A stretch of 31,887 bases of DNA from Reticulitermes lucifugus (GCA_026260175.1 JAKCWW010005278.1:1-31887); one strand, 5' to 3'. Shown: positions 10,531 to 22,600, counted from the first letter of the stretch. Made by a program: numbers and translations. Notes: generated from the letters alone by a model not told the origin.

Positions 10531-11259
10531 ATTGCCTTTCTCTTCAGGGTCACAGAGTCTAAGGAGAGTTACATGGATTGCATGGCCCTGAACTTGAAGG
10601 AACTACGATCCTGAATTTATTAACTGCTTGTGTTACAAATCTCTCAAGAAACATTATCCCCCAGGATTTAGTTAGTTGTACATAACAGAACATACTCTAT
10701 AACAACCGTTCAATACTAACAATAACCAAATATATTTGTCTTAGATTTATACGACCATACAGGATGTCCATAATCTCAGTGAATAATTTATACTCTTATA
10801 AGATACGAAAATAACTAGACTCATGCTGTAAAATGTTATCCTCAATGCAAGTGAGATACTTTCGCTCTACAGAGGTGGCAAGATTGCCCATATAAAATTC
10901 AGTTCGTAAGGAATGTTAATAAATATACAGCTACTTTTGTTACTGCAAATGCTTTGATGTCAAAAAACTGGTATTTCCTCATGGACAGATGTGCTTGAGA
11001 TGATTTGCATAGTGAGGCGATGATACATTATTACAAACCCCTCCTAATGTTTTATAATATCGAAGAAATTTATGGGTTACGTCTTGAGGGTTTAAGACTG
11101 CTGCAGCAACAGACTAAAGTCGGAAGCAGAGCTTGCAGAAGAATGATAACATAAGAAAGTCCACACGATGCAAGCAGGCGATCTGAGATCTACAATTTGC
11201 GGTAAATATGCCAATACCTCGAGAAGAAACTTGGCGCAAAGCAAGATGTGAGCTGTGCC
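10531..11259. other. Non-coding stretch
   Basis: I saw no open frame or repeat that I could name. Confidence 0.5.
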
Positions 11260-11580
11260 TCTCTTAGTGCTTCTCTCAATCCTGCTTTATGAGTACTTCA
11301 ACGTCTCTCTCTCTCTCTCTTCAAACCATTCTATCTTACATGCGCTCTCTTCCCATATTCCTCTTTTTCCTTCTTTTTTTTACTTCCTTCAACCTTTTTC
11401 CGTTAATTATTTCTCATTTACTATTACCTTTCTTTTTCTGTGTTTATTTATTTCTTGCTTTATTTGTTTCCTCCGCTTTATCCTTTGTTGATCTGTTTCC
11501 TTTCCTCAGAGAATTTAGTTAATTCATTTCTTTTTCGTCCTTTCTTTTGTTCCTTTAGTCTTCATTTCAACTGCTTTGTG
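11260..11580. repeat. Pyrimidine-rich block including (TC)n
   Basis: It begins with a (TC)n run at about 11302-11320 and continues for some 260 bp as T/C-rich sequence with very few A or G clusters. Two overlapping plus-strand frames here encode leucine, serine and phenylalanine strings, which are artefacts of the bias. Confidence 0.65.
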
Positions 11581-13264
11581 GTTATTAACTTACCCATTGA
11601 TGGTGAAGAGTAAATTCCTGACTCCTACCTCTTATCACCTCACAGAATGACTAGACGCTGTGAGTTGCGAAGTCCCTTTCGGGGAATATTACTTGAAGCC
11701 GCTGTGCTTGCATTGCGTGGAAAGGCTACAGAAACTCAAGTAAATCAAGTATCAGATTCCAAGTCAGTTTTGGAATCATGAATCACGAATACGAATAATT
11801 TGTTTTGCTTTTCTATGTGTTTCGTGGTCCCTACTTTGAGCCCTTATTCTCCTGTTACCCTATAAGTTTTTTGGCGTTTAGAGTTTCATATTAATAACAT
11901 ATATCTGTCCTTAATAGATACACGCTGAGTAGGACGGCTCAAGTGTTAATGCTTCTGAATTTCATTCGACAGGTGTCCAAATAGAATATCTGTCTTGACA
12001 CAGGTTATTCATAGACATTTATGGTCTTCTTCAATGCCGCAAGTCAAATTCTTGTAGAGTATTTTACAATACAGTACAACAGCTTTCTTCCACATACCTC
12101 CCCCTTCATTATTCTATAATAAGTCTACATAATCTGAGCTACTGACAGTGATGTTAAACAAATATTCCTTGCATTCTTTCACACGTTTATTTACATTTTT
12201 CTTTTTGTGTATCTATTTCACCTTATCTTTCAGATTTTTTCCTTCCTTATGAATCCGCTTTCCTGTCTTCTGTCGCTGTCCCCTGCTACTAATTTCTGAA
12301 TTGACCGACATCTAGCAGTCAACCACTTAGCTTCAATTATACATCGGCTTGACATTTCTGACACAGAGTTTCGTAATGGACCTCTCAAAATTCGCGTTGT
12401 GTTAATATATTAGTGTCATCGTTTTGAAATGCTTTATATTCTGTCCCTTAATCAGCTTAGATTATTATTAAAATACATCATACAGTGGTGTATTACCCGC
12501 AATTCATTAACATTATTACAAAATGTATGCTACTTGGTTTGTACGGTGTTCGGCACCCAGCAGAGTTAATCGTCAAATACAGCTATGCCTGACAAAATGC
12601 GTGTGACATAACAGAGCAGCCAAAACCTAGCGTACAGAAGTTAAAAACATCCATTACGTACCTCGTTAACAGAAATGAATAACATGTCTACATGGTAAAG
12701 ATGTAACGTAATTAACTGACTTCATACTTACGATGATTCTTGAGCAGGCTAATTAACATTTAATCAACTGGTAGGAAAGCACTGCACATTATATAAACCA
12801 AAGGATCAACAACTAATTACAAATCTGCCCCTGAGTCTCAATATGAAGTACGTAAGCTAAGATACCATTTGCAAACTCTGCTTACGATATTTATTTTAAC
12901 AATTTAATCCCTCTATGTCTAGATTCCTAAACTGTATCTTTTCAAAGAATTTTCCAACCAAGTTTATGTATCCATATTTTATTTCCCATTCCGTGCTGCA
13001 CGCCTCGCCCATACTATCCTTTTTTATTCAGTCGCCACAATGACATTAGGTGGAAGTGACAATGGTCAGTCTCCTTATGTAATTATCCCCGTCCTTTAGC
13101 CACTGTCTGTCTATCCTCTAACACCCTACAGCTTATTCTTCCTTTAAAGTGACAGCCTGTATTTCACATTCATTCAACATAAGAAATATATCCCCAAATT
13201 TATCAGTTTAAAAACTGTCGGTTTTTTAACGAAACATAAATGATTCTGAAAAGTATTTCTTTTT
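11581..13264. other. AT-rich non-coding stretch
   Basis: For about 1.7 kb no frame, RNA gene or repeat was recognised on either strand. It is the longest stretch in the left half without a notable open frame. Confidence 0.5.
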
Positions 13265-13496
13265 TAAGGCGCAACAGTCCCTCTTTAGTGGGCTAGGGCC
13301 TCCTCATTATCGAGGCTTCACGATCCCAATAAGTCAGATACACCACACTTCGTAGGACTCCTCTGGACGAGTGATCAGCCCGACGCACAGATCTCTTCCT
13401 GACAACATGCAACACTCACAAGAGACAGACATCCATGTCCTAGGCGGGATTCGAACCCACAATCCCAGCAAGGGAGCGGCCGCAGACCCACTCCAC
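13265..13496 (-). mobile_element. tRNA-derived SINE, nearly complete, 5' end truncated
   Basis: Read on the minus strand, the element starts with GGAGTGGGTCTGCGG, carries a perfect B-box GGTTCGAATCC (13447-13457), continues CCGCCTAGGACATGGATGTC and ends GGACTGTTGCGCCTTAAAAAAG, the A-rich tail lying at 13259-13266. It matches the split copy at 8543-8620 plus 8894-9075. The A-box part is missing, so the 5' end is truncated by roughly 25-30 bp. Such SINEs are transcribed by RNA polymerase III and depend on a partner LINE for retrotransposition. The partner is not identified. I could not find a target-site duplication. Confidence 0.85.
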
Positions 13497-14079
13497 TATT
13501 CGAAATTTTCCGCGTTTTAAAGCAATTGTTTGCGCACATTCTGAGCATTAGGAATCGCCACTAAGAACATTGATACACGTGATTATGGACTAAACATGCC
13601 GCTTTTTTAACATCGTTGCCAATTGACAAAAGGCAATACGCACATCCACATCCACATCGGACTGCGCATCACATCATACAAATTTATATTCACTGGTATT
13701 ATTCCAAATCAGAGTAACGTGATTTCCATGACGTTAGCAACATATGTTGTGAATGGACACCCGGTCTCTTTGATGATGAGTGGATATTTCTTCAGTTGCA
13801 AGCTCTCCACCTATTATAGCATTTATAACCCATCCTTTAAGAAGAATGGAACAAAAATACATTTAATTAGCAGAGTATCTAAAATAATTAGTGCGCATTA
13901 CCATTAGAAGGTTTTGTCTACGTGACAGATCTTACAAGGAGAGAGGCAAGCTTCTGATTTCTTGGATTTATGAATTTTAAATTTTTATGGCACAATTCCT
14001 AAACAATATAGAAACATTACGCTTTCCAAAGATTATTTTACCACATCCCGAATATAGATTATGATAGTTCAAAAACAAC
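13497..14079. other. Non-coding stretch
   Basis: A plus-strand frame of 94 codons (13623-13907) has no recognisable domain and starts in a short CACATC repeat (about 13640-13658). Nothing else was seen. Confidence 0.45.
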
Positions 14080-14680
14080 GGAAGAATGTGGAATATTTCA
14101 AATATTTGGGTAGCATTATAACAAATGATGCAAGATATACACGTAAAATTAAATGCAGGATTGTCATTACAAAAGCAGCATTCAAATAAGAAGACCTTGT
14201 TCACCAGAGCAATGGACTTAAATCTAAGGAAGAAGCTAGTAAAGTGCCACATTCGGAGCACAGCTTTGTATGGTGCTGAAATTTGGATACTTCGGAAAGT
14301 AGATCAGAAATACCTGGAAAGCATTGAAATGTTGTGCTGGAGAAGGATGGAGAAGATCAGTTGGACAGATCGTGTGAGAAATGAAGAAGTATTGCACAGA
14401 GTCAAGGAGGAGAGGAATATCCTACTAGCAATAAAAAAAGTAAGGCTAACTGGATTGGTCACATTTTGCGTAGGAACTGCATTCTAAAACACGTTATTGA
14501 AGTAAAGATAGAAGTGAAGGGAAGAAGAGGAAGAATAGGTATGCAGCTACTGGATAACTTTAATAAAACGTATCGATACTGGAAATTGGAAGAAGAAGCA
14601 CTAGCTCGCACTATGTGTAGAACTCTCCTTAGAAGAGCTATGGACCTGTCGTAAGACAGACTACAGAATGAATGAATATA
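14080..14680 (+). mobile_element. RTE/BovB-like non-LTR retrotransposon, 3' end of the reverse-transcriptase ORF, dead
   Basis: The recognisable protein runs in order: VEYFKYLGS (from 14088), FTRAMDLNLRKKLVKCHI followed by RSTALYGAEIW (14202-14288), a tryptophan-rich WRRMEKISWTDRVRNEEVL block (to about 14395), NWIGHILRRNC (near 14452), a basic GRRGR stretch, YWKLEEEALARTM, and the terminus GPVVRQTTE. This C-terminal layout (ALYGAE, a WRR block with SWTDR, GHILRR, GRRGR) is typical of RTE-clade elements. At least three frame changes and an early stop show it is inactive. The 5' part, including the endonuclease and the catalytic reverse-transcriptase core, is absent, as in 5'-truncated insertions. 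The sequence ends in a (GAAT)n tail at 14666-14680, with the ancestral TGA stop inside the tail. Confidence 0.85.
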
Positions 14681-14809
14681 AAAATAATTTCGCATAACGT
14701 TATAATATTTTTCAGCAAGATTCTAAATCCCTAAATAAAATAACTCTACATTTATATTTATATACAACCATTTATCCACCCGTGAGAGACTAAAAGAGAA
14801 AGAAATAAG
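14681..14809. other. AT-rich spacer
   Basis: Short AT-rich sequence follows the retrotransposon tail. Nothing was recognised. Confidence 0.5.
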
Positions 14810-14985
14810 TAAATAAATTAAATAAAGTAGAACGTCATGAATTCAGGAATAAAGACAAAGAAAAAGAATAGAAGGAAAAGGGGAAGAAACAAAAACACAA
14901 CAAATAAAGAAATAGAGAAAAGACAAAGAATACAGGAGCTATAAACAGAAAGATAAAACAGACGATAAAAAAGGAAGAGAGTTAT
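14810..14985. repeat. Purine-rich block on the + strand
   Basis: A-rich and G-containing words (AAAGAAAAAGAATAGAAGG) dominate with few pyrimidines. The minus-strand open frame is mainly leucine and phenylalanine and reflects the bias. Confidence 0.6.
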
Positions 14986-15010
14986 AAATGTGCGCTCGTG
15001 CATACTTTTT

Positions 15011-15055
15011 CTGTGTGTGTGTATGTATGTATGTATGTATGTATGTGTGTGTACA
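15011..15055. repeat. (TG)n / (TATG)n compound microsatellite
   Basis: TGTGTG changes to at least five TATG units and back to TGTGTG. It is an ordinary compound microsatellite. Confidence 0.92.
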
Positions 15056-15839
15056 TGTTCCATAAATTCTTGATAAAACCAGTACGTGAGGTTTGATTAA
15101 ATCTACGAAATTAGGAGAGAAAGCTAAAATATCTGGAGATTAAATTCGGACAATACTTCCTATCATTTAATTCAGAATGTTTTGTCTTTTGTCGAAAACC
15201 TGAAAGATTAATATATGCGAAAATATACTTTTGCCTGTTCATTTGTACAGGCATGAAACGTGGTCTGTCACATTAAAATAAGAATATAGATTGAGATGTT
15301 TAAGATGGAGACAGTTGAAAACTGCGCGATAGGTAACTTCGTGAATCCTACTGTCGCCCTACGCGATCAGTCCCATTTCGAGAGGTGTTGCTGGAATAAC
15401 TAGCCCTGAACCTTACTTCACCATGCTGTCTACCTTCACAGAAATGTAACAATGTTAAGGTTTACATCACTTTTACGGTTAAACGCTTTACTAACATGTT
15501 TTTACATTAATCTGCAAACAGACAACAAAATAACCTAAATTACATAAAATTGAGATCCGACAAATGTACGCTCTTTATCATCACGTTTTATGTAATCAAG
15601 AAAATATACGGTACAAATAACATAAAAAACAAAATAATCATTTTAGTTTTGTAATAAGTTACAAGTTCATCGATAAAAATATGTTTTGGTCTAGGGCTGT
15701 GGGAGAAATTCTAGTACTGGGAAAAGGCCTTCAGACTTTGTCCCTGTTGCCCTGTCCCCTTTTCCCTGAATGGAACTGAATAACTGCAGTATTAGAGAGA
15801 TGGGACGGGCTCAAGACACCTAAATGCACTTTATTTGAA
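15056..15839. other. Non-coding stretch
   Basis: Nothing was recognised. A GC-richer patch at 15340-15420 is unassigned, and GGGAAAAGG at 15719-15727 faces CCTTTTCCC at 15758-15766 as a weak hairpin. Confidence 0.45.
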
Positions 15840-16030
15840 GTGTGAAAGGAGGGGAATGTGTAAAATAGGCACAGAAAGAGGTGTGAATGGTAAAAGTAGT
15901 AAAAGAAAAAAGGCAATTTCGTGGAATGTAAATGGCCTTTAAGAAGAGGGGGTAGATGAAATGGTGAGGGAAAGAAAACGATTAAACAGAAAGTAGAAAA
16001 GGAAAAAGGAAGCACACAGAAAGGAGTACA
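15840..16030. repeat. Purine-rich block on the + strand
   Basis: Words such as GAAAGGAGGGGAATG and AAAAGAAAAAAGG dominate over about 190 bp. The opposite-strand frame is low-complexity. It is probably degraded simple sequence. Confidence 0.55.
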
Positions 16031-16847
16031 GACATATAAAATACGTATGGAACTCTTCGAATATATTCGTAAGAAAATTTAAGGAAAATCAGCGTCATGT
16101 ATCCAGGTGATACAAAAATATATTTATCTTGTAGGCCATTAGAAACCAGTTTCTTATTGTTTACTGAGACACAAATACATATTTTAGATTTTTTACGAAT
16201 TAATGCCATAATGTTGTCGTCATAGGTGGGAAATATGGTAATTGACACCTGAGAGAATTTAAAATGCAGAGAGAAGATTATAAACTGAGAGTGTTTCAGA
16301 ACACGGTTTTGAAAAAGACATTTAAACGAATGAGTGTAACTGTAATAATAGAATGAATTAAAACAGTAATATGGAATTTTATAAACTACTTGTGCCTACT
16401 AGTCATCTAATATTGTTATAAACTGAACCGAGAAGAACATAGTTGGGCAGAGTCTCTGCCTTGCAATGGGTACTAGCTGAAAAACTATCAGATTCTCAGG
16501 TAAACGTCTGCTGCAAGCAGATGACTAGCTTTGCTTTATGTTAGACATAGTTCGTTGCAGTTCTTGAAATCCCTGTCTCACCACTTCCAAAAGCGCAACA
16601 GTACAAGCATGGACAGCCGTGTAACGACATCTTACTACTCGTCTGCGTTACGGCAGCTGCTTGAACATGTCCAAAATTCTCAAAGGAGCGTACGTCTCCT
16701 TTAAATTCCAGGCAACACATACGAATCCAACAATAAAAACGGGAACCTGTCACAAATAAATATGCTTCCGTAGTAACAATCTGTTACGTATATTCTTTTC
16801 TATCCTTCTCTTCGTTATCTCCTCGTACTCTTTTTTATATTCCACAT
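16031..16847. other. Non-coding stretch
   Basis: Short minus-strand frames (16541-16753, 70 codons, cysteine-rich near its centre) match no known family. No repeat copy was recognised. Confidence 0.4.
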
Positions 16848-17123
16848 TCAACCGACGGTTTGACTTTTCGATTCCGTCTTATGGCACAGCAGGTTTGACA
16901 AATTGCCACGTTGTAAGCACACAATAGCGGTGATACAGCACGAGGGGTCGTTTGGGACCCCAGCGCTGGGAGAGCTTTGTGATTCAAATAGCGCCCCATT
17001 CCTTACACAGACACTGACAGATAACAGGCCCGGCCCTCTGTGTGTGATCCGCTGGCTGCTTTGCTTTCGCCATCTTGATTTGTAGCAGATTTGTTGGTCT
17101 GTCTTTCTTTTATACTGGCACAC
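16848..17123. other. GC-elevated island, open on both strands, function unknown
   Basis: About 275 bp is distinctly richer in G and C than its surroundings and has open frames of 91 codons (minus) and 60 codons (plus). It contains CGCCATCTTG at 17069-17078, which on the minus strand is CAAGATGGCG, the core of a YY1-type site. Such islands may be old transposon 5' regions, exons or promoters. I recognise no protein domain. A dispersed repeat is my first guess. Confidence 0.3.
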
Positions 17124-17164
17124 TTTGCTTTATCCTTCAGGGAGAAACATGATTATACATTTAG

Positions 17165-17260
17165 CAAAAAAGAACGAAAGTACGGAAGGAGAGAAAGAGA
17201 AAAAGGGAGGAAGAGAGAAAAAAGGAGCAAAGAGGAAATATAAAGAAACTTAATAGAAAC
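17165..17260. repeat. Purine-only tract on the + strand
   Basis: An almost uninterrupted purine run (AGGAGAGAAAGAGAAAAAGG) spans about 70 bp around 17175-17245. Mirror-like homopurine tracts of this kind can form triplex DNA, but no regulatory role can be inferred here. Confidence 0.7.
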
Positions 17261-17513
17261 AAATCGAAGAAGTTCTATTCAATATTTGACAGAAATATAC
17301 GAAACTGAATTAAAAATAAATGAGTGATGATAATATTAAAATTGACCTTGAACAAACGAAGTGTTAAGATGTGGACTGGATTCATTTGTATCAGGATACT
17401 GTACAACGGTGAGCCCTTGTCAAAAAGGCTGTTAAAATTCGCGTTGCACAAAAGCACGTAATACATGCCTATCAGTTTATTGAGGACTCCGCTCAAAGTG
17501 ATTAGTGTAAACA
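17261..17513. other. AT-rich spacer
   Basis: A 73-codon minus-strand frame is present without recognisable features. Nothing else was seen. Confidence 0.45.
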
Positions 17514-17562
17514 GGCGTTGGCGGCGGTGGTGGTAACTATTATTATTATTATTATTATTATT
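17514..17562. repeat. (GGC/GGT)n followed by (ATT)n microsatellite
   Basis: GGCGTTGGCGGCGGTGGTGG is followed directly by about eight ATT units (17538-17562). It is a compound trinucleotide repeat. Confidence 0.9.
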
Positions 17563-17619
17563 GTGTAAATAAGGAGCCGAAATATCTCAGTGTATTTACT
17601 AGCTATGCCTAGAAAAATT

Positions 17620-17850
17620 GAGGAAAAGTGATTCGATTCCTGGTGGAAGCAAAGATTTTTCTCTTTTCCAAAGCGTCCACATGGGCTCTGGAGCCCACCC
17701 AGGTCACAATTAATAGACCACTTGGAGCCTTTATTGCGGAGTTAAATCGGCCGAGGCGTGAAACTGACTACTCACCTCCATACAGTGCCGAGATCAGGAA
17801 TGCATGGAAATATACGTCCAGTCCAGCATACGCCTACATGACGTAATGCT
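17620..17850. repeat. Probable dispersed repeat with B-box-like start
   Basis: A GC-elevated block of about 230 bp begins with GATTCGATTCCTGGTGG, close to a polymerase III B-box (GGTTCGANTCC), and continues with GGGCTCTGGAGCCCACCCAG and CGGCCGAGGCGTGAAACTGA. Its composition and the abrupt change from flanking AT-rich DNA suggest an inserted repeat, possibly a SINE-derived or LINE-derived segment. There is no second copy in the window, so the call is weak. GGGCTCTGGAGCCC is a 14-nt palindrome apart from its central TCTGGA, which mispairs in part. Confidence 0.35.
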
Positions 17851-19560
17851 CGATTAAGAACGGAGACAACTTGACCCAAAAAGTGACAAAGTAAATGTAA
17901 TGGCAAGAACACGTGTGACTAATTGGTTTCATGAATCACACTTCAGCTGGAAAACTGTTTTCACTCAGCTGTTCAAGAAACTTCCCACCTTTCATGAAAT
18001 CCGATTTCTTGTTTCCATATTCACAAATAATCCTATTCTGAACCAGATGAATTCTGCCCACCTTGTCCCACGCTTCTCCTTTTAAGAGCCATAAGCATTA
18101 CCATTATGTACCGTTAAATCTCTTAAGCAGGCTCTTCCATTCAGGTATGTGTAATACAGTTTTGTACACAATACATAGCTTGCTTGTACGCGCTATATGC
18201 ACCACGCAGCAAAAATAAGGAACGGGATGTTACGAGTTAAGCTAATGAAGGAGACAGAAGACTAGGAATTAAATAACAAACGAAATAAATTGTCGAAGAA
18301 ATTAAAGATACTGATATGAAGAATATGACTCAATAAATAAGGGCTAAGAATTAAGGCATAAAACATATTGAAGAGAAGAAGACTGAAATATCTGTATGAA
18401 AATAAAGTAAGCGAAAGAAGCTAAACAGGCCTAATTAGAAAAATTAACAAAGAAAAATACAACCTCCAGCATTTACATGAACTCGTTGGTTAAAACTTGC
18501 AACCTGGTACAGTAGCCCACCATCCAGAATCCGTATATATTTAAATATATATTTTCGGGCTCATTTTTCGAAAATAGGGAAGACATGCAATATTTGTTTA
18601 CGGGACATTTTTTCTTGAATTCCCTTCAAATCTTTCTTCTGCTTTTCCTCACATTTGCTAACACATTTTTCATTCACATAATACCGTCCATATTTTAAAA
18701 GAAATTATCCTGAAACTAGATGATTTTAGAATTACGAAAGTCGTGTAATGTCACTCTGGATGTTATAAACTCGCATCTCAAACAAAACTTTTATGGTATT
18801 TTTTCATTATTTTCTGTCGACAGAAAATTGTACGGGGAATTGGTTAACCAGACTTTCATTGTTCAAAGAAAATTTTGATGAAAAAATATTATCACATATT
18901 AAATCTTCATTCCTTTTTTCATCCAGCTCTATTACTGTATTTTCTATTCTCATCTAATATTGAGATTCCCAGATTTTAAAAGCAGTAGTCTATAATGGAA
19001 AGGAAATCGGGCATCCTTGACCTTAAACGAAATAAGATATAGATAGGAAAATGCGCCCTCAGCACTGTGCGTTGATCCTTTAATTAAATGCAATGTATAT
19101 TTTAAGGAATTTCTTTCCGTGTCTTAATGTACAAGACAACACTGAAGGTGGAATTGTATTTATTGTCATTTTTACGCATTTTTATTCCTCTAGATGTTTG
19201 AGAGATCATGAGATATTTGCTTCAAAAATGCAGAGAAATGTGCGTGATGTTTGTTGAAATTTTCCATCTCTTACAAAACTAGAAGTTTCATTGCCATGTT
19301 CACAATGGTCCACCATTTGATCCCATACTGACCAGCTAAACCCCAAACACAGCCGTACATACTGTTTCACTGACATTTCTTTTAACAATACCTAGGCTTC
19401 CAAGTGGGAATATCAAGGCCTTAGTTCACATTGGTTTTGGTTAATGTACAGAAGCGGGCTGTTAACATGGCAGAGGCATTTTTTCCCCCTTGAAATATAG
19501 GGAATTTCTTGATTAGCAATATAAATGTCGCGTTCACAAGAAGCACCCCTTAAAGTTAAA
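17851..19560. other. AT-rich non-coding stretch
   Basis: No domain, RNA gene or known repeat was seen. Two perfect AT-rich palindromes stand out: TATATATTTAAATATATA at 18534-18551 and ATTTTCTGTC/GACAGAAAAT at 18809-18828. Small frames (17900-18085 and 19206-19388) are unremarkable. Confidence 0.5.
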
Positions 19561-19610
19561 TAGTAAGCTAGCTAGGCTTACTTAGTTACTTAGTTAAGTA
19601 AAAAATAAAC
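19561..19610. repeat. Imperfect short tandem (CTTAGTTA-like)
   Basis: AGCTAGCTAGG is followed by repeated ACTTAGTT words over about 40 bp. It is low-complexity sequence of no clear origin. Confidence 0.5.
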
Positions 19611-22600
19611 CTTCTACCGTCTCTTGATCACCAGCGCAAACATTTCATAAACTTCTTAAATCTTTTTGACTAGTCCTTTGCGAGTCCAATGTGATTTGTC
19701 AGTATCGTCTCAGGCCTGTTGGCTGCATTGTAAAGTTATCCTGTTCCTTGCGATATTTAACTCCCCCCCAACCCCTGCTAAACTGAAAGTGAAGACTGTA
19801 GATGGCTTTGAAAGGTTTAATGTGTTTACAAAACTACACGGCATTACTTCCTGTAAGACAGGAACTTCCCCTTATATCTTTCTTCCATTGTCTATAACTC
19901 ACTAGCACAATTATGTATGACTTTACAGCCACTGTTTCACGACATTCAAGTGTGGTACATATGCCTGTCTTGTTTTAATGTATTCTTCTTTATCACTCAA
20001 CAGCTATTAAATTTTTCACGTTATAATTAAAAACCTTCGGCTACAAAGTAAGACTTGTACATACAAACAGACTTCAATTTAGGAACTCATAATTATTTTG
20101 TTTTCTGTAACCAAATTCGATGTTACGTATCTCCTATAAATACCATTGTCTTTATTTTATTTTATGTTTCAATAATCCTAAAGTATATTACCTGATAAGT
20201 TGTTTAGACCATGCAGTTTTCTTTGCGTGATTCATTTATTATCCTAAATAACCGAAATAACAGCCCAGTCATCGCCAAACATGAGCTAAATTATTCCTTT
20301 TGTTATTTTTAAATTACTCACGTTTAAGTCTTCTAACTACTTTTTCCATTAGGGAGAAAAGTGTCTAAATACAGATTAGGGTAATAAAAATTGTTTCAAA
20401 ATTCACGGATATCCAGGATTTGCCATATTATTTTTCTGCCCATACTTTCAGATTTCTAAGATTTCAATAAATTTTTCTTATAACCTTCTAAGAATTGTGA
20501 TGAATTACCACGGAAACACCGAAACTACGACTGAAACCTTTGTTCTGTTTTAGCTCGAAAATGGTTATGAAAACCAGTCTGGGCTATTTGGACGATCACA
20601 ATTTGGATTCGAATCGGACTACTATACTATAAGGAGCGAAAGTTGCAGGCAGAAATTCCAGTGCACCTTTTCTTAAGGAAATTAAATATCTTACGGAGTT
20701 CAGAAACTTCTTACAACTCATCCATGAAATGTATTTGCCATACAAGTTACCTAAGTATCATTATATATGAAATGTTCACTTAAGTACTGAATGAAACACG
20801 AGGTAAAGAAACGTTCACTTTAACCTTAAGTTAATTTAAACAAGTTAAATTCTTAGAAAACTAATGACATCATAATAAGTAGGCCCAAAGTTTGCTATAA
20901 ACTTTATTAAAACTCTGTTCATTTAATGTACCTAAGTTTCACTTAATCATTTTAGCGAAGTTTCTAATCGTGGTGACGTCACATTGAAGGTACACTTTCA
21001 TGAAGAGAAAAGCCATGAGTGAGTTTCAACCGATAAAGAATTTTAGCCACGGCCTCGACTCACTCCTAACCAGTAAGAAGCTGCAAACTCTACCAACTTT
21101 CGTCCCATTAGAGGTCAAAATTTCATCAGACTTAAAGATGTAATGAGTAAAAAGTTACATAGTTTATCAGAATTATCATAAATTAGTTAAGAAACGAGCT
21201 AAAGTGTTACAATGATATTTAAAAGGGCTCTCTCTTTATTCCTGTATTGAAACATTAAAGAAACGATAATCGTTTTGAGGCTATGCACGCTCCTCAATAT
21301 TCCCCCATTTTTAATGTAGTTGAACCAGCTAAGACTAAAATAGGACTGAATGGTATTTAAAAGATTCAGATCGTACCGACCAGGTAATTCTGTAATAGTT
21401 CTTTGTCATGAGGATCAAACGAAACACAAATATACTTTGTGGGAACAATGCGAGTTTATGAGTACTACTCGTAAATCTGCTCATAGACATAGCCATAGAT
21501 ATCGGGTCTCTAGGATATAAACTTGCTGACAGCCCGAGAACTTTTTAATAAACACCGTTCTAGTTTTGTCTATAGTTTCCGTCTCACATTCCACACTTGT
21601 AGTTAATGCTTGTTATCACGCCTGTATGCATTCTATCATAACCATTCTCATCCCTTGACTCCAAAATCCCACAGCCAATACGCCACAAAATTCCATGGAG
21701 TATATTAATTTGAAGGAGTACACCAGGAGAGATGTTAGGAATACAAATCGAACTGTGCGATTTAAATCTGTATAACCATTCAGAAAAGTATTGGATGGAA
21801 AATACAATTTCCTGCATTTCCTTAATTCACAAATACATGTTTTCGATACAGAGACTTAGGTCTATTTTAACGTTACGTTTCTTCATAATTAAACTTCAAA
21901 ATTAGTCAGAATATTTTTCCCCTAGAGGAAGAAAAAATCCAATTTTGTTTCGATAATTTTTTTTACTATACTAGGAACAAAGTACTGCTAAAGTGGCACT
22001 CCCTTCCTAAACACCCCCAACTTTGTACTTTTAATTTCAAATAGCGTAAGTTCAATTAATTGAAAATTACTTCGACAGTTCACCGCCTTACTACTGAGGG
22101 CACTCTTATAGGAACACTCTCTAAGCAATGACAGAGACTGCCAAACTAAAAGAGAAAACAGCATATAGCATTTCGTTTAATAAGATTTGAACTTTTAAAG
22201 CCCACTCAATAAAATACAGAAAATTAGCACGAAACCTCGACAAGTTAGATAAGAGCTACTTTAAAAATATGGGAAGATTTGTGATTAGCTTAAATCGCCC
22301 ACTGGATGCAGCAGTATAATGATGTTACAAATTAATTCTGTGTAGGGTGGAGCTACTTCATTTCAGTCAGCTGGGTATAATACAATAATACAAAATATAA
22401 AGAATGCCCAATATGTTACATTTAAATCAAAAACTGAAATTATGACCAAAAAATTACAGATAATATTAAGGTATATTCTGCAACAAATCCATTATAGTAG
22501 TTCAGATTTTCAAATAACATGAAATCAGATACTAGATATCTCAAACTATCCCTCCCTTTATCCTAAGGGAGTGGCAAAGAGAGGAAACTTTCATACTTGT

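Noticed and set aside
11255..11522. Two overlapping open frames with signal-peptide-like leucine and phenylalanine strings
   Set aside because: They are read from a polypyrimidine tract, and the amino-acid pattern follows from the base bias.
13440..13496. A functional tRNA gene, suggested by the perfect B-box
   Set aside because: There is no A-box or cloverleaf in this copy, and the sequence continues into a repeated SINE body with an A-rich tail.
16565..16605. Possible further SINE fragment, from the word GCGCAACAGT shared with the SINE end
   Set aside because: The match is only about 10 bp and neighbouring SINE sequence is absent.
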